64,000 bases of DNA from Siphonodentalium dalli (GCA_032622095.1 CP136064.1:255421863-255485862), one strand, 5' to 3'. Counted from the first letter of the stretch, positions 13,153 to 24,765 are shown. Translations and numbers: made by a program. Notes: generated by a model from the letters alone, not told the origin.

Positions 13153-15110
13153 GGCCTAGACGCAAATTGCCCCCAAAATTCCTGTCATTTACCCGAATGA
13201 AGATTTTGTAACAATTAAGAAAGGCACAGTTGTAAATTCGAATTACTGTGGGATAATCCAGTATTACCCCACATATTATACACCGATCTATTATATAAGC
13301 AATTCAGCATCATCTATACATATTTAAGCATATTACATGAACCCCAAATCCATGTATGTTACTATACCATTATGATTATATATAGCGTGTTAGTGATCGG
13401 AATATAAGGAAAATATGAGTGCGCATAAAAGCAAACTAGTAATCCAACATTGATGCATCGAGCACAATGGTCAAATGATGACCAGAACCAAATAAAATAA
13501 AATATGCGGAACATGTGTTCACCACATGTTTAATCAATTATCTATCAGCTATCGTTAGCAGTAATACAATCTTCCTGTGATATAAATACCAATATATCAC
13601 CATTCTAGATTCTTTCTCATTCCCTTCCCCGATTCCGATTCGAGTTAGCTGCGGAGAGTCCATCCGAGAGGCGTCGTTAGACGGATTGTGATTTATCAAC
13701 CGTGGAAATATCTCAATATTTCCAGTCACCAACATCACATCTCATCATTTGACATGACAATTAAATTAAATGTTATCTCCAACAAGACTGCATAACTCCA
13801 CATTGCAACACTTCCCAAACGAACGTCATATAATCACTAGCTGCAATGCGGTGGGGTGTCTCAATCCTCGGCCATTACCGAAAGTGTCCACAGTTCGAAG
13901 CTTCATGCCAGACACAACATTAACATTAGTTGAAATTGTTTTCTTAGTTTGATTTTCCAATCAGTAATTGGTGGGACATTGCTTTTTTTTAGACCAGATT
14001 ACAAACATTGCCCTTAGTGTCGCCCCATGCTTTGGACTGAAATGAGAATCAATTGGAAATTTCAACCATATAGGTACTAAGGTTGGAAATGTCTAAGAGT
14101 TTGAAAGTTTGAGGTACCAGTTGGACAATTCTAATATAGGAGAGTGCATATGGAATGTCTCCGAAATAGAAATTTCGATCTGGTTCAAGGGTTTAGTTCC
14201 AATGTCCCCAGCGTAGACCCTTTAATGACGTCCCTGTCTGTGTCTGCATATACCCATACCTTACACAACATTTAATTCGTCAACAATACTGTGATGATAC
14301 CCAACCCACTTTTTGACATGATGATGAACTGCAACGAGGATGTTCATTTGAACTATATAAATCAAGTGCAATCCGGAAACAGTATCAAACGCCGGACGTG
14401 CACGCTGCATTGTCTACATTTACCCATACTATACACAACACTAACTTATATGTATATGTTAATCAAAACGGCGTATGTGGTTTCATGCACATGATGTATA
14501 TAAGATATTAATATACTAAATCATGACGCATGATATAACGACAAGTTGCAACCCAAAATGAATTATGGACAGGGAGACCTGAATACGTTGGGTCAACTCA
14601 CGCTATTTTACATGCGCGTTTTTTGTGCGAACTGATATACTGGCGAAGAAATTGTTAGTGGCTCAGTTTGTTCATTGGTTGTTTTCGTTTATTGGCGTTT
14701 ATTATCTTTTGAGCAGCTATATCATATCCCGACGTTATCAGTCTAGCTTATGCATAGAGGAGATACCGTGTATGCAGAGGGTGTTTTCAACCTGCAATCG
14801 CTCCACTGCAAGTAGAAACCAATAGTCCTCGGAAAGCGTGCAAAGGACAAACTTTTCCCAGATATATAGAGAATAACTACGGAAATTTATTGAATACTCA
14901 GATTATCTCATGAGTGGCTACAAGGAAATACAGAATTCCCACGAGTGACTGAACTCTGTAAAATTACTCAAAATTGCTAGTTATGTTCTAGCGTTCACTG
15001 CAAAGTTCTAGAACACTTAGAAGTGACAATGTTTACATCCCATCGATTGATTTTCTCGCAACTAAATGATAAATATGACGAAATAAATAGTCCTCAATAT
15101 TTTATTCTGA
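13153..15110. other. No recognisable gene
   Basis: No frame above 70 codons, no repeat family recognised and no RNA gene seen. The T-run near 13983 and scattered AT stretches are unremarkable. Confidence 0.45.
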
Positions 15111-15111
15111 A

Positions 15112-15305
15112 AAGTTCCACATTCATCAGCTCCTCTTCGGTATGAAAAGTTGCTAATCTCCCCCTCGTACTGACATGTTCTGTCGGCATTAGCCTGTTCG
15201 ATATTAATTAGTGTCATACAAGACCTTTATGTTTTCAGAAAAGTGAGATTTCTTTTAGATCCGTCTTTTATGATTTTATGCTCCATTTTTGTATCAAAAC
15301 TACTT
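15112..15305 (+). repeat. Dispersed repeat, copy 2
   Basis: Direct homologue of 12747-12945, about 2.4 kb away. Confidence 0.6.
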
Positions 15306-15454
15306 TAGCCCTCCCAGGTTTACTTTTCACTAAGTAAGAATAGACATGAAATTTATTCAATACAAGTAAACATGTAAACGATCAGTGGCAGAGCTAAAAT
15401 GAATATTACAACTTCTCTATAAGCGTATGTGGAAGAGAATATTATATCTGGGGT

Positions 15455-17068
15455 AAGGATAGGATAGGATAGGATAATTTATTTCCAATATACACATATA
15501 CATACATAACATAGAAAGAACTAGATAAACAATAACAAATGTATGTGGTAAATTGAGGGGACGGTTTAGTCCATAGACTGTCTTCCTGCCACCCCCTGTT
15601 TAATGAGTGTAATTAGTATTAGATGGCTATAGGATAAGCCGTTTACGGACCAGGTATATATGGAAGGGCATTGTGTTGGCTTCAACATTGTGCATGAAGG
15701 GTGACTACTTGACGAAGGTGATTGAATGATCATTAATTTTAATTCCGGTTGTCGAGCAGTATAATAATGTATGACTCCACACGTTATGTCTAGTAATAAA
15801 GATTTATTTCCCTGGATTTCAACGTATTATCGTCTGTATTCTAGGTAACTTTGGAACCAATCAAGAGCAATGCCTCTAATGCCATAATGCTCTAATTTGG
15901 AAAGCAATATGTCATGATTGATAGTGTCGAATGCTTTTTGATAGGTCTAGGTAAAGGGCTACTGTAGAGTCTTTTGTTGGTTTATCGTTGTTGTTGGCAA
16001 CGTGATCAAGAAGATGCAGAATTGGATGAAAGTTGAGTGGTTGGGACGAAAGCCATATTGATGTCTATACAAGATGCTCTAATCGTTTAGAAAGTCTACC
16101 AAGCGTTTGTGCATTTTTTTTTTCCAGGTGTTTAGAAAATGGAGGAAGAATACTTATTGGTCTATAATTGGAAATTTTGAGTGAGTTATCAGTTTTTGGG
16201 ATTGGGACTACCTTTGCTATCTTCATTTTGATGGGGACTGTACCGTGCTCAAATGAGAGATTGAATATGTGTTCCATTGCAGGGGCTATATTCTGGATCG
16301 TAAGGATGATTTCTTGAACTGTTGTTGGAGTAATAGTAAAGTCGTGAGTTATTCTGTAGCGGAGATAATCGGAAAATTCAGAATCGCTGTCATTCACAAT
16401 ACTTTGGCTGGTTTTTCGAACAATGTTTGATAAATATTCACTAAATTTTTCGGCAATTATGTCGGAACTAGTGAGTTCAGTGCCATCATTGTCAAATACA
16501 ACTTGAGGGTGACTGATGGTGCTACCATTCATCTTTAGTGCTCCCTTAAATATTTTCCTTTTTTTTAAGTCGTTTTTGTTCTCTTCCAATATTCTCGAGT
16601 AATACAGTTTTTGCTCTTTATACTGAGTTTACTATAGAGTCGGCGATAATTCATATATTTGTGTGTGTCTTGAGTAGATGTTGTTTTCAATTTCTTTGCA
16701 TAAAGTTCGTGCTTCACAATGCTCGATTTAATCAGGCCTGCTGTCATCCAGGGTTCACGTTTTATAATTTTTTGGGTATTTTTTTATTTCTGTGAGGGAA
16801 AGCCAGTTCGTATGCATTCATATAGATTTCGAGGAAGTTATCGTATGCCTGGTCCGTCGAATTCTACAGTTTAGATTGAAAATTAGGTTTTGTTGTTTAG
16901 GTGGTCACTGACTTCTGTAGGGGAAAAGTATTTGCACTCATTACATGACAGGATATTAGATTGTGAGTTTAAAGCTTCGTCATTTCCTTCCATTTGTGTC
17001 CACTTTGCAGCAAAATCGTATGTATCGGAGTCCTTTTCCTTATCTAACGTAATATTATTCACAGACAT
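15455..17068 (-). mobile_element. LINE copy with internal deletions
   Basis: Read on the minus strand, this is an APE-type non-LTR retrotransposon, probably of the CR1/L2/Jockey assemblage. At 16883-17068 is the start of the endonuclease region ('KYFSPTEVSDHLNNK', resembling the 'YFTPEELNDRLN' segment that precedes LINE endonucleases). It passes directly into the endonuclease-RT linker ('PWMTAGLIKSS') near 16735, so most of the endonuclease is missing. RT follows at 16065-16589 with 'NYRPISILPPFSKHLEK', then in other frames 'YGFRPNHST' and motif A '[15 protein letters not shown]' (about 15900-15950). After 'DITCGV' near 15800 the expected PQG block and the YxDD motif are gone, and the 3' UTR follows. 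The 3' end is a (TATCC)n tail at 15457-15477. Frameshifts and deletions make it dead. Confidence 0.85.
16065..16589 (-). pseudogene. LINE RT N-terminal part
   Basis: The longest surviving frame of the LINE above, 174 codons. It covers the linker ('FDNDGTELTSSDIIAEKFSE', then 'YL') and RT motifs 1-2 ('KVVPIPKTD...NYRPISILPPFSKHLEK'). It ends by frameshift just before the 'YGFRPNHST' block. It is a fragment of a roughly 900-residue ORF2-type protein and cannot be functional. Confidence 0.8.
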
Positions 17069-17224
17069 ATAAATGGGTTATGATATTTGTCAAGAAATTT
17101 ATGCCCTTATATGACACAGCAGATTTCCGAGTGATACACAAGGTATGTACACGTTTACTCTGGACGTTTGCGTACAAATTAACCATGATTACAAGATATT
17201 TGTATTTGGCAGGTTTAATAAATG

Positions 17225-17785
17225 TTGTGAACCAAGTGGCTGGCACTATTACAGGCAATTCCATTAACAGCACATTAACAGTGCATTAAACCAATTAATG
17301 GGAAATCTAATTAAATCTCCCTTAGAAAAACATTAAAAAAGCATTAAAATGGTCCATGAAAGGGACACTTTTAAGATCATGAAAACAAACTGAAAGCTGC
17401 CTTAAATATCGCCACGCCATGTGATCGTTTTTATGCAGTTTTAATAGATCACTTAAACTTTGGAAATTGAATTAATGGCATCAAAATGTGTTACTGGGTA
17501 GTGCATTAAAACAGCCTTAATACTTTTGACAAGGAATTAATGCATGTTTAAGTGCATGAATAATGTCATTAAAACACACTTAAAGGTTACCATATTAAGG
17601 ATATATCTTAATGGCATTAAGCTATTTTAACAAAGAGCTGCTTAAATTGGATAAAATATAATGCCATTAAAATGGATCGGGGGAAAAGTGGTAGAATGAA
17701 TGGCATTAACCAATTTGTTAAGGCTGTGATTTAATGCCATTAGAATATTATCTAGAAAACAATTAATGCAATGAATACTTTCAGT
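17225..17785. repeat. Tract dense in CATTAA/TTAATG words
   Basis: Across about 560 bp the words GCATTAA, CCATTAAAA, TTAATGCC and GCCTTAA recur at irregular 15-40 bp spacing on both strands. Examples are at 17263-17300, 17326-17350, 17500-17580, 17608-17628 and 17695-17770. There is no fixed period and no open frame. Confidence 0.6.
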
Positions 17786-18395
17786 ATATATCATGATCAG
17801 CTGGCCATCATGGAACAAGTTATCAGCTTGAGAGTGTACATATGTGGATATACATGTATTGATGGTATCAATACTAGTACTTGATCTATCCTTATTATTG
17901 AGCTAAACTTCCCAGAGCAGGCAGGTAGGTATGTGTTAATGTGGCCTATAATGTCATGAGAAGGTCCCAGCATCAAATTCGAAGGTTAATTTGCCTGTTG
18001 ATTCTGTCACTAAATTTACCGATCTGGATACCATGTTTTGCAAATGTCCATATTTGGGACTCTAAGAAATTTTTTATATAAACTTTATTGTGCAAACAAA
18101 TGCTTTTGAATTCACAGACTGCATACAAAGAATGGATAACATAATTATACATGTAATTAACACATGATTAACAAACAAAATAAAGTAGTAAATATATATC
18201 ATATATGAAGAAGCTTATATTTTTATATGGTTTCAATCTTGTTGATATATTGTTGGTAATGGCGTCGATCGCTCGATTGTGTATATGACTATGGCATGGT
18301 ATTGATTCATATTATGACCACACTGTTAGAAATAATACCGTCGTTTCAACGTCTGAGACCGCGCAACATCGCTGCCAACATTTGACCGTTAAAAC
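17786..18395. other. No recognisable gene
   Basis: AT-rich. The 'aactttattgtgcaaac' at about 18080 could be the inverted poly(A)-signal end of a minus-strand retroelement, but no body is recognisable. Confidence 0.35.
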
Positions 18396-18399
18396 CGTT

Positions 18400-18540
18400 T
18401 AAGTAACGGGCAGACCGTAACCAATAACTGTCAGACCGTTGTATTTTTTATGGTTCAGCACCGTTTAATTAATATCAAGACCGTAACTAATAAAGGTCAG
18501 ACCAATGGTATTTTTCATGGGTCAACACCAATTTTTTGCT
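18400..18540 (+). repeat. Imperfect tandem duplication, about 64-70 bp
   Basis: Two copies of a block starting 'cagaccgtaaccaataa' and continuing through 'gtatttttyatggktcarcacc', with smaller 'gaccgtt' echoes from about 18385. Confidence 0.65.
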
Positions 18541-18976
18541 CTTAATTTGCTAATTTACAATAGAATTAGCCAGGTTCCCATGGTGACAATATGATTCCCG
18601 GTAGGCATTACGATTCATATGTTTTTGAATGGTCGAAACTAGTATTATTCGGAAATGAAAAATACATCTTAGTTCTTATGTTACGATCATAGTTTTGATG
18701 AAATGTATATCCTCAATGCATAAAATGATAAATGCAAAAAATCGATACCAGTGATAGCTGATAAGCCAACCCATCACTATTCAGCTATGAGTAATACTAA
18801 TTTCGACCATTCTAAAACATGAATCGGCATGCCCTTTTAAGCCATAAAAAGAACAAAGCTACATGTTTCACAGTTAAAACTCACATTTATGTACATGTAA
18901 AAGTAAATAAAAGGTCAGCTGACCACAGTGTCCCCAGAAAACGTGGCAAGTCGATGCCGCTTTGTTGAAGTAATTT

Positions 18977-19440
18977 AAAAAAATGTTGAAATTTTCTAAG
19001 TCGAAAAGGTTTAATAACTCTGTAAAACAATATTTTTCCGTCATCTATATACATGTTGCACATCTCCAATATGTGGGTAACAGTACTCTGAAGTTTCAAA
19101 TATCTACGATCAAAACTGTAGGAGGAGTTGATTACACCACGAAGGTACCCTCATACAGAAGATAATAAAAAATGTTGAAATTTTCTAAGTCGAAAAGGGT
19201 TAATAACTCCGTAAAAAAATAATTTGTCCGTCATCTATATACATGCTGCACATCTCCAATATATGGGCAACAATATTCTGAATTTTCAAATCTCTGGGAT
19301 GAAATCTGTAGGAGGAGATGATTACACCACGAAGGTACGCAAAAGTATGACAGACGAACGGACGGACGGCTCTACGGACGGCCTGACGGACGGACGGAGC
19401 CCGTTTCTATAGTCCCCCCAAAATATTTTTTTCGGGGGAC
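18977..19440 (+). repeat. 189-bp tandem pair plus (GGAC)n tail
   Basis: Two units of about 189 bp (starts near 18983 and 19172) share the blocks 'atgttgaaattttctaagtc', 'catctatatacatg' and 'gattacaccacgaaggtac'. They are followed by a GACGGACGG tract at 19355-19398 and 'cccgtttctatagtcccccc'. The array-plus-tail form resembles non-coding repeats common in mollusc genomes (from memory). The translated frames (60-62 aa) are by-products. Confidence 0.7.
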
Positions 19441-19579
19441 AAATATCTTAATGACATACTTTTTGGTAACATGTAAGGCGTGAAATTGTCCAGTCACTGG
19501 TAAACACAGTTTTTTTTTCAACAGGTGAATCCGTACATCATGACAATACAGTACCAGTCAGAGGAAGTGGTATTTTTAG

Positions 19580-20010
19580 GTGCACCTTTATTGCGATATT
19601 GAGCGTGCTTAATTTAGAAAAAGGCGTGATTGTAGAACACTACCAAAAATCTGTCGCGCTTATTATTGCAATATTGAAAGCAAAATATTGCGATACTAAG
19701 CGCGCTAAATTTCATACAGACCCGATAGTGTTATATTTATATTAGATCAATACTGTGCACATAGTGTACATATAGTGTACATATAGCATTTACAACTATA
19801 ATTATATACATATTTAAAACATTGTCTCTATTTATACAATAAACAATATAGAAGAAGCAATTTTAAAGTCACAATTTTGAGCGCAAGATGTCGCAATATT
19901 AAGCACAAAATATTGAGATATTAAGCGCAAAATATTGCAATAATATCACAAGCCGAAGCGACATTCTTATAAGCGTTTCCACTTGCAATATTATTGCGAT
20001 ATTGGGCGCG
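19580..20010. repeat. Clustered AATATTGCGATATT-type words
   Basis: At least eight occurrences of words such as TATTGCGATATTGAGCG, GCAATATTGAAAGC, ATTAAGCGCAAAATATTGC and TTGCGATATTGGGCGCG, in two clusters (19585-19725 and 19870-20010) separated by AT-rich sequence. Many are partly palindromic. No period and no open frame. Confidence 0.6.
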
Positions 20011-20034
20011 AATAATGAGACTAATTGCATTATA

Positions 20035-20732
20035 GATTATGGGTCCATGTTATCCGTGAAAGTACTAAACCCAGAGCTCGACCACATCCTCGGTGTACTA
20101 TTACAATTTTGGAGGCATTTCCTTTCCCGTGATAGTGGTATGAATTTATTAGTTACGCTTTTAGTTATCTCGACCGGAGAGTGATTACCCGAAAGCAAAG
20201 TACACATATCTCGAACAAACATCAGATATCAATGAAAAACAATTAGGAGTACATATAAAATAATCAATAAGACAAACATTTTTAGATGTAGGTTTGCCAA
20301 TATTCCTATCCCTCTCAATGCGCCCATTTGCAATACCAATATTATTCAATTTACAAAACTCAACAAGCCTAGGGCCATACGTGTTGACAACAGTTTCTTG
20401 CGAATGCATTTGTTTGTCGTATATAGGAAGCGATATAACTCTACTTCCGACTTGATTATTCTGATGCGGCAGTGGAATATCATCCACATCGGAATCAGGT
20501 ATATGAGGCAAAGCGCCGGCACGGGCGTTAAAGTCTCCCATTAGACATAAGATGTCACAATTATTATATTTAGATATCATTTCATTCTCGGTGTCTCAAA
20601 AAATAACCAAAGATGAGCATTCGCTTGATTATGGAGGTATATATAAGAATCCAAAGTTTATGTTCTCAGATATTTCTAAAAGAGTATTACTCAGCTTGAA
20701 CCACAAAACATTTTGTGGACTTACTTTCCAAT
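20035..20732 (-). pseudogene. LINE apurinic-type endonuclease, distal part
   Basis: A minus-strand relic of an exonuclease-endonuclease-phosphatase domain. Visible in order: 'FGFLYIPP' (about 20640), 'NNCDILCLMGDFNARAG' with the GDFNAR motif (about 20520-20570), 'LVEFCKLNNIGIANGR' (about 20310-20370), 'VCLIDYFICT' (the SxxD/ID strand) and, after a frameshift near 20185, 'NHSPVEI', corresponding to the SDHxP block. The domain continues upstream at 21494-21700, beyond the hAT insertion. Such enzymes nick the target DNA for LINE retrotransposition. Stops and shifts make it inactive. Confidence 0.85.
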
Positions 20733-20740
20733 ATCTCTAT
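20733..20740 (+). other. hAT target-site duplication, left
   Basis: ATCTCTAT, repeated exactly at 21486-21493. An 8-bp duplication is the hallmark of the hAT superfamily. Confidence 0.9.
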
Positions 20741-21485
20741 TAGTGTTCGGTCCGAATATTCGAATGTTCGAATATTCGCTCGTAAAAATAAATATTCGAT
20801 TATTCGAATAATTATTTGACTATTCGAATATTCGAGAATAATCTCCGGGTAATTGTTTCCTGGTTTGTTATTAGTCTGAGGGTCTGTTAAAAGTATAGTC
20901 TATTTTCCACTAACCATAAACGAATTAATATGACGTAACTGTAACGTTCTGATTTGATTGGCGTCATGAAGTCGAAATAATTTCTATTGGCTAGGTGTAA
21001 ACCAGACCGTGCTTGCATGTGGTCATATGAAGCAGACCTATAAGGCATCGTTTTGTTTTGTTTGTGCGTTGTCACTTGTGTGTACAATATGGCGTCAAAT
21101 TCGAAGAAATCAGATATATGGACTCACTTCACGTTGGATGCCAAATCTAAAAAGGCAACCTGCAAGCTCAATCCAGATCATGTTCTTAGTTATAATGGCA
21201 CTACGACCAACTTGTGGAACCATGCATGGGAAATTGACAACTTGAACTTCGTAAACAGATAAACTCTTGCTATTAAGCCAAAAGACTCTTTTCTCTCTCT
21301 CTCTCTCTTTTGCGTATAGCATGTGCATGGATAAATATGCTATTTCATTAAATAATAAATTGGTTCCAAAATATGTTATCTATATAATTTTATAATTAAT
21401 CTAAATATTCGAATACTATTCGAATATTCGCTCGTTATTCGAACCGAATATTCGAATACCGAAATCCGTCGAATACCGAACACTA
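20741..21485 (+). mobile_element. Non-autonomous hAT element, 745 bp
   Basis: The element begins TAGTGTTCGGT and ends with the exact inverse, ACCGAACACTA once one interior mismatch region is passed. It is flanked by the 8-bp duplication ATCTCTAT. Subterminal regions (20758-20850, 21405-21475) are packed with TATTCGAATA words, the usual form of transposase-binding repeats in hAT elements. The interior holds a short plus-strand frame resembling a BED zinc finger (21089-21262). No hAT catalytic or dimerisation domain is present, so the copy depended on a transposase made elsewhere. It sits inside a LINE endonuclease relic and is therefore younger than it. Confidence 0.9.
21089..21262 (+). pseudogene. 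BED-type zinc-finger remnant of hAT transposase
   Basis: A 57-codon frame starting at the ATG at 21089 reads MASNSKKSDIWTHFTLDAKS and continues to the segment CKLNPDHVLSYNGTTTNLWN and then HAWEID. The aromatic WTHF, the LSYNGTTTNLWNH block and its spacing match the N-terminal BED finger of hAT transposases (typical form 'VWKHF...CxxC...LSYxGGTTSNLxxHL'). The second zinc cysteine is absent (CKLN in place of CxxC) and the distal His is not preserved, so zinc binding is doubtful. The frame stops after the finger. Confidence 0.7.
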
Positions 21486-21493
21486 ATCTCTAT
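21486..21493 (+). other. hAT target-site duplication, right
   Basis: ATCTCTAT, identical to 20733-20740. Confidence 0.9.
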
Positions 21494-21700
21494 ATACGAT
21501 TCTAGCTCATGCTAATGCAACCAGCTTTTACTTTAGCTAATTCTGTTCTAATTTGAAACTTCACATCATAACCGGTATATATATATTACATCAGTGTCAT
21601 CAGTTGTTGTCTCACATAACCCAATAATCTCAAAACTCATTTATAAAAAATGTGATAATGACTGCACTCCGAAAATAGCGACATTTATATACTCTGCATT
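21494..21700 (-). pseudogene. LINE endonuclease, proximal part
   Basis: Minus-strand continuation of the relic at 20035-20732, cut off from it by the hAT element. Visible: 'SFEIIGLCETTTDDTDVIY' (the IIGLxET strand with the catalytic Glu) and 'IPGYDVKF'. The frame then runs toward the ATAGAGAT site. Joining across the insertion with one copy of the 8-bp duplication restores colinearity with LINE endonucleases. A weaker stretch to about 21800 may be the domain's start. Confidence 0.75.
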
Positions 21701-21799
21701 TGAAAAGCGGTGGTTAATATTTGCAGCAACAAGCCCTCCTACATAATTTCCATATAGTACATCACCAGAAGCATCACTCTATTTGATATCGCTGTCATC

Positions 21800-21940
21800 A
21801 TGAAATATTGTCAAATTCTGTTCAACCATATGCTTATGTTATTGTTTACTTGTTATTGATGTAAAATTGTACTTGTCCATATTTGTCAACTTTCCTTATT
21901 GAATTTATGAAATAAACAATCTATCTTTATAAACGAATAA
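21800..21940 (+). mobile_element. Possible LINE 3' terminus
   Basis: AT-rich sequence ending 'gaatttatgaaataaacaat' plus 'ctatct', like the AATAAA-plus-short-repeat ends of LINEs. The end of the relic at 37540-37570 ('ccaataaatcattatctat') has the same form. No coding part attaches to it. Confidence 0.35.
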
Positions 21941-23540
21941 TATTATGGACATTTGAGCTTGCTGACAATGTCTGGTGAGTCGAGCGTGTTCTTGAAATGT
22001 GTCAAATGGGGTGAAAATTTCAATTGCCATGTTTCATTTCGTTGCCAATGTTAGCACGAGTCTTGATGCTTTCTTTATGAGCTTGTGCTGTTGTGCAATG
22101 ATGGTCAGCAGTACGGTTGTTTATCGAGGTGAACAATATAAAGTCTGTGTTGGGGTTTTGAACGATGCATGATATTCATTCAGGAACGTGACAAGAGGGC
22201 CACCGTTAGGGTGTCCAGCTTGGAAGTTCAAACTGCACCCCAGAAGCAGACCGAAATTATGCTAAGTCCGAGAAATTCCAGCACCCACCCCTACCCGCCA
22301 TTGGGTTGGAAATTTCAAGTTGGTTGCGATTTCAGTCCCAAACATCTGCTCGAAACTTTCGGAGCGTTTCAACCTACTTTTTCTCTGAAATATACCCAAA
22401 CTATGTATTGTCGTGTATGAAATTTCCACTTACTGTTGCACATTTTTGTGATAGATCAAACATTCAACACAACAAGACCTTCCAACCGAGCGACATGAAG
22501 CGAAAACTGCCATGTTATTTTGGAATATGTGCATGCTTGTCGCATATTTGAGTCGTGCAATCATGGCAGTATGTGGGTGGCAAAATGATTATTGTCTCAA
22601 CAGACGCCGTGTGAGGTATATATCATATAGTTCGGAATTATGTGTGGTTCATGGGGCTGTGGTTATAAAATTCGTATGGGTACCACACATATCCAAACAC
22701 ACTTCAGCGAGGGGCAAACTTGACAATGTCTTGCAGCTCCATGTGAAAGCGCCCTTACGCAACGTACAAAATGAAGTGATATAATCCAGATATCTTATGA
22801 TTCCTAATGTTTGATAAATATCAGAAACATTTGCATGACAGGTAAATTTCCTATCTCGAACCAAACGTGCACCATTCTTATCATGAACATTTTGATGCCC
22901 AATTTTGGTTACATAATCGGTATTTGATCTATACCGACATAATTTACACAAAATACAATAATTATAAATTTACAACTGAAAATTCTAAACAAAATCAAAA
23001 CACTGCCGGAAATAAAAATGTAAGGAAAATCCTTTAATGTTTTCTTATTCGCCATATTGGGTACCGACGCATTTAAAATATCTCCTTAACTGTGTATCCA
23101 TTGATTCAAAGAACACAAGTGTTATCATCACCCCAACAATCTTGTCTTCAAATGAATTACAATAAGACTGCTGACATGTTATGTCACATTTATAAGTACA
23201 ACCCGGACATTATATCAATTGATTATTGGCGACATGGCGACGCGTGGACGCTGAAATGTTCTCTCTTTCATGGGAAATCGAGTTAGGAAATTTCCGTCAA
23301 GTATCCCAGTATTTACCCCTGGTTAAATGGTCCTGCTAATTCTCTATGGTGCTGTTTGATCCTGCTTAAATTGCTATGATGCTGGTTGGGCAAACTGATG
23401 CTGTTATTGTTTCAACAATTGTCATGTTCGTATGTTACTTAAATTGACACAGGATACTCGCAGTGGGTAAATGTGCCAAAACTATATAAGTCTGTAAAAA
23501 CATTACCACCAAGAAAGTGGATAAATAGATAGTTCTCCAA
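21941..23540. other. No recognisable gene
   Basis: Frames of 80-100 codons on both strands (for example 22649-22951 minus, with CKLCRY at its start) show no recognisable domain. No repeat family identified. Confidence 0.4.
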
Positions 23541-23548
23541 TAAATTAA

Positions 23549-23974
23549 AGGCCCATTTAATTTTCGTATCACCATATCATATTATATACAACATATTCCA
23601 TAGATTATAGCATTTGAAAGAGGAGGCTCCAAACCATTGTATTATCAACTTATCCGGTCGAATAAGCTGTGAACATGCTGTTTTTGTCAAGGTAGCGACA
23701 TGTGTTATGTGCTTAATTTAAATCCGGTCTGTACTGCCAGTTAATTATTCTCAATGGATGGCGAATAACTGTGTTAGTTGTGAATTATGATGCATTCTGT
23801 TCCGTTTTGGAATACATATAGTTTTGGTTCCTCTTCATGGATTATGATAATAGTAATTTGGGAGCGTTAATTTGGATTATGATAATAGTAATTTCGGAGC
23901 GTTAATTTGGATGGTTCATAATAAGGAATATGTTGTGTATAATGTGATATGGTATTCGATAATTAAGTGGGTCT
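23549..23974 (+). mobile_element. TTAA-flanked MITE, 426 bp
   Basis: TTAA at 23545-23548 and at 23975-23978 flank inverted termini AGGCCCATTTAATTTTCG and (inverse of right end) AGACCCACTTAATTATCG. The similarity continues for about 36 bp to 'accatatca'. TTAA duplication is characteristic of piggyBac transposition (established); assignment of this MITE to that superfamily is inference. It holds a 36-bp internal tandem duplication at about 23838-23910 ('ggattatgataatagtaatt'). A broken relative is at 10263. Confidence 0.8.
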
Positions 23975-24419
23975 TTAAATTTCGCGTGTTGAAACCATTG
24001 TTATGTAAACAAACCTTTTTTGTTTGTCAACAAACATCACTAATCGAATAGTAAGTAAAAATATTTTAGACTGAATCTGATTTTCAGAATATTGTTCAAT
24101 CCTTTACCTTTTCTAATGTTTACCATCAAGTTCCGATTAAACATTGGTTTGTTATAGGACGAATCGGACTGGTATAAGGAACTCACGATTGTTTGCGTAA
24201 CAATGGTTTTGACATGTGAAATCTCATTACGGGAGAGTTATTTTTCAAAATAAAAACAAAGTAAACTTATTTTTCATGTACCCGTTGATGATAATTTATG
24301 TACAGACTTTTATGTTATTTCTCATGAACCCACGCCGAACGCCTTGGGTCACTTTAAACGTCGCCGGGTCTAATCGCACGCGGCTCCACAGATGGGAATA
24401 GTCCTAAATCAGGGCGACA

Positions 24420-24765
24420 CCAGCGTCGAGACATTATAGCAGGACCAGCTGACTATAGGCTTGGTGCCTGGGGGACTCTCAGCAGACGATATGTTTGGCA
24501 CGGGCGGGGGCAGCTGATGGTGGGTTTGGTATCGACGGGGGCTGCTCTCTATAGTTTGAACCATCTGGGCAGCTGATTATAGGTTTGGTGCCTGTGAGAC
24601 TGTCAGCAGACGATATGCTTGGTACAGATGGGGCAGCTGACGATAGGTTTGGTACAGACGGGGGCAGCTAACTATAGTTTGGACCGGCGGGGGGCAACTG
24701 ATTATATGTCTGGTACCGGGGATATTTGACGATAGGTTTGGTACCGGCGGGGGTGTATGAAAAGT
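24420..24765 (+). repeat. Minisatellite, 32-36 bp unit
   Basis: About ten imperfect units near GGGCAGCTGACTATAGGTTT followed by 'GGTACCGACGG'. GC-rich compared with its surroundings. No sustained open frame. Confidence 0.8.
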
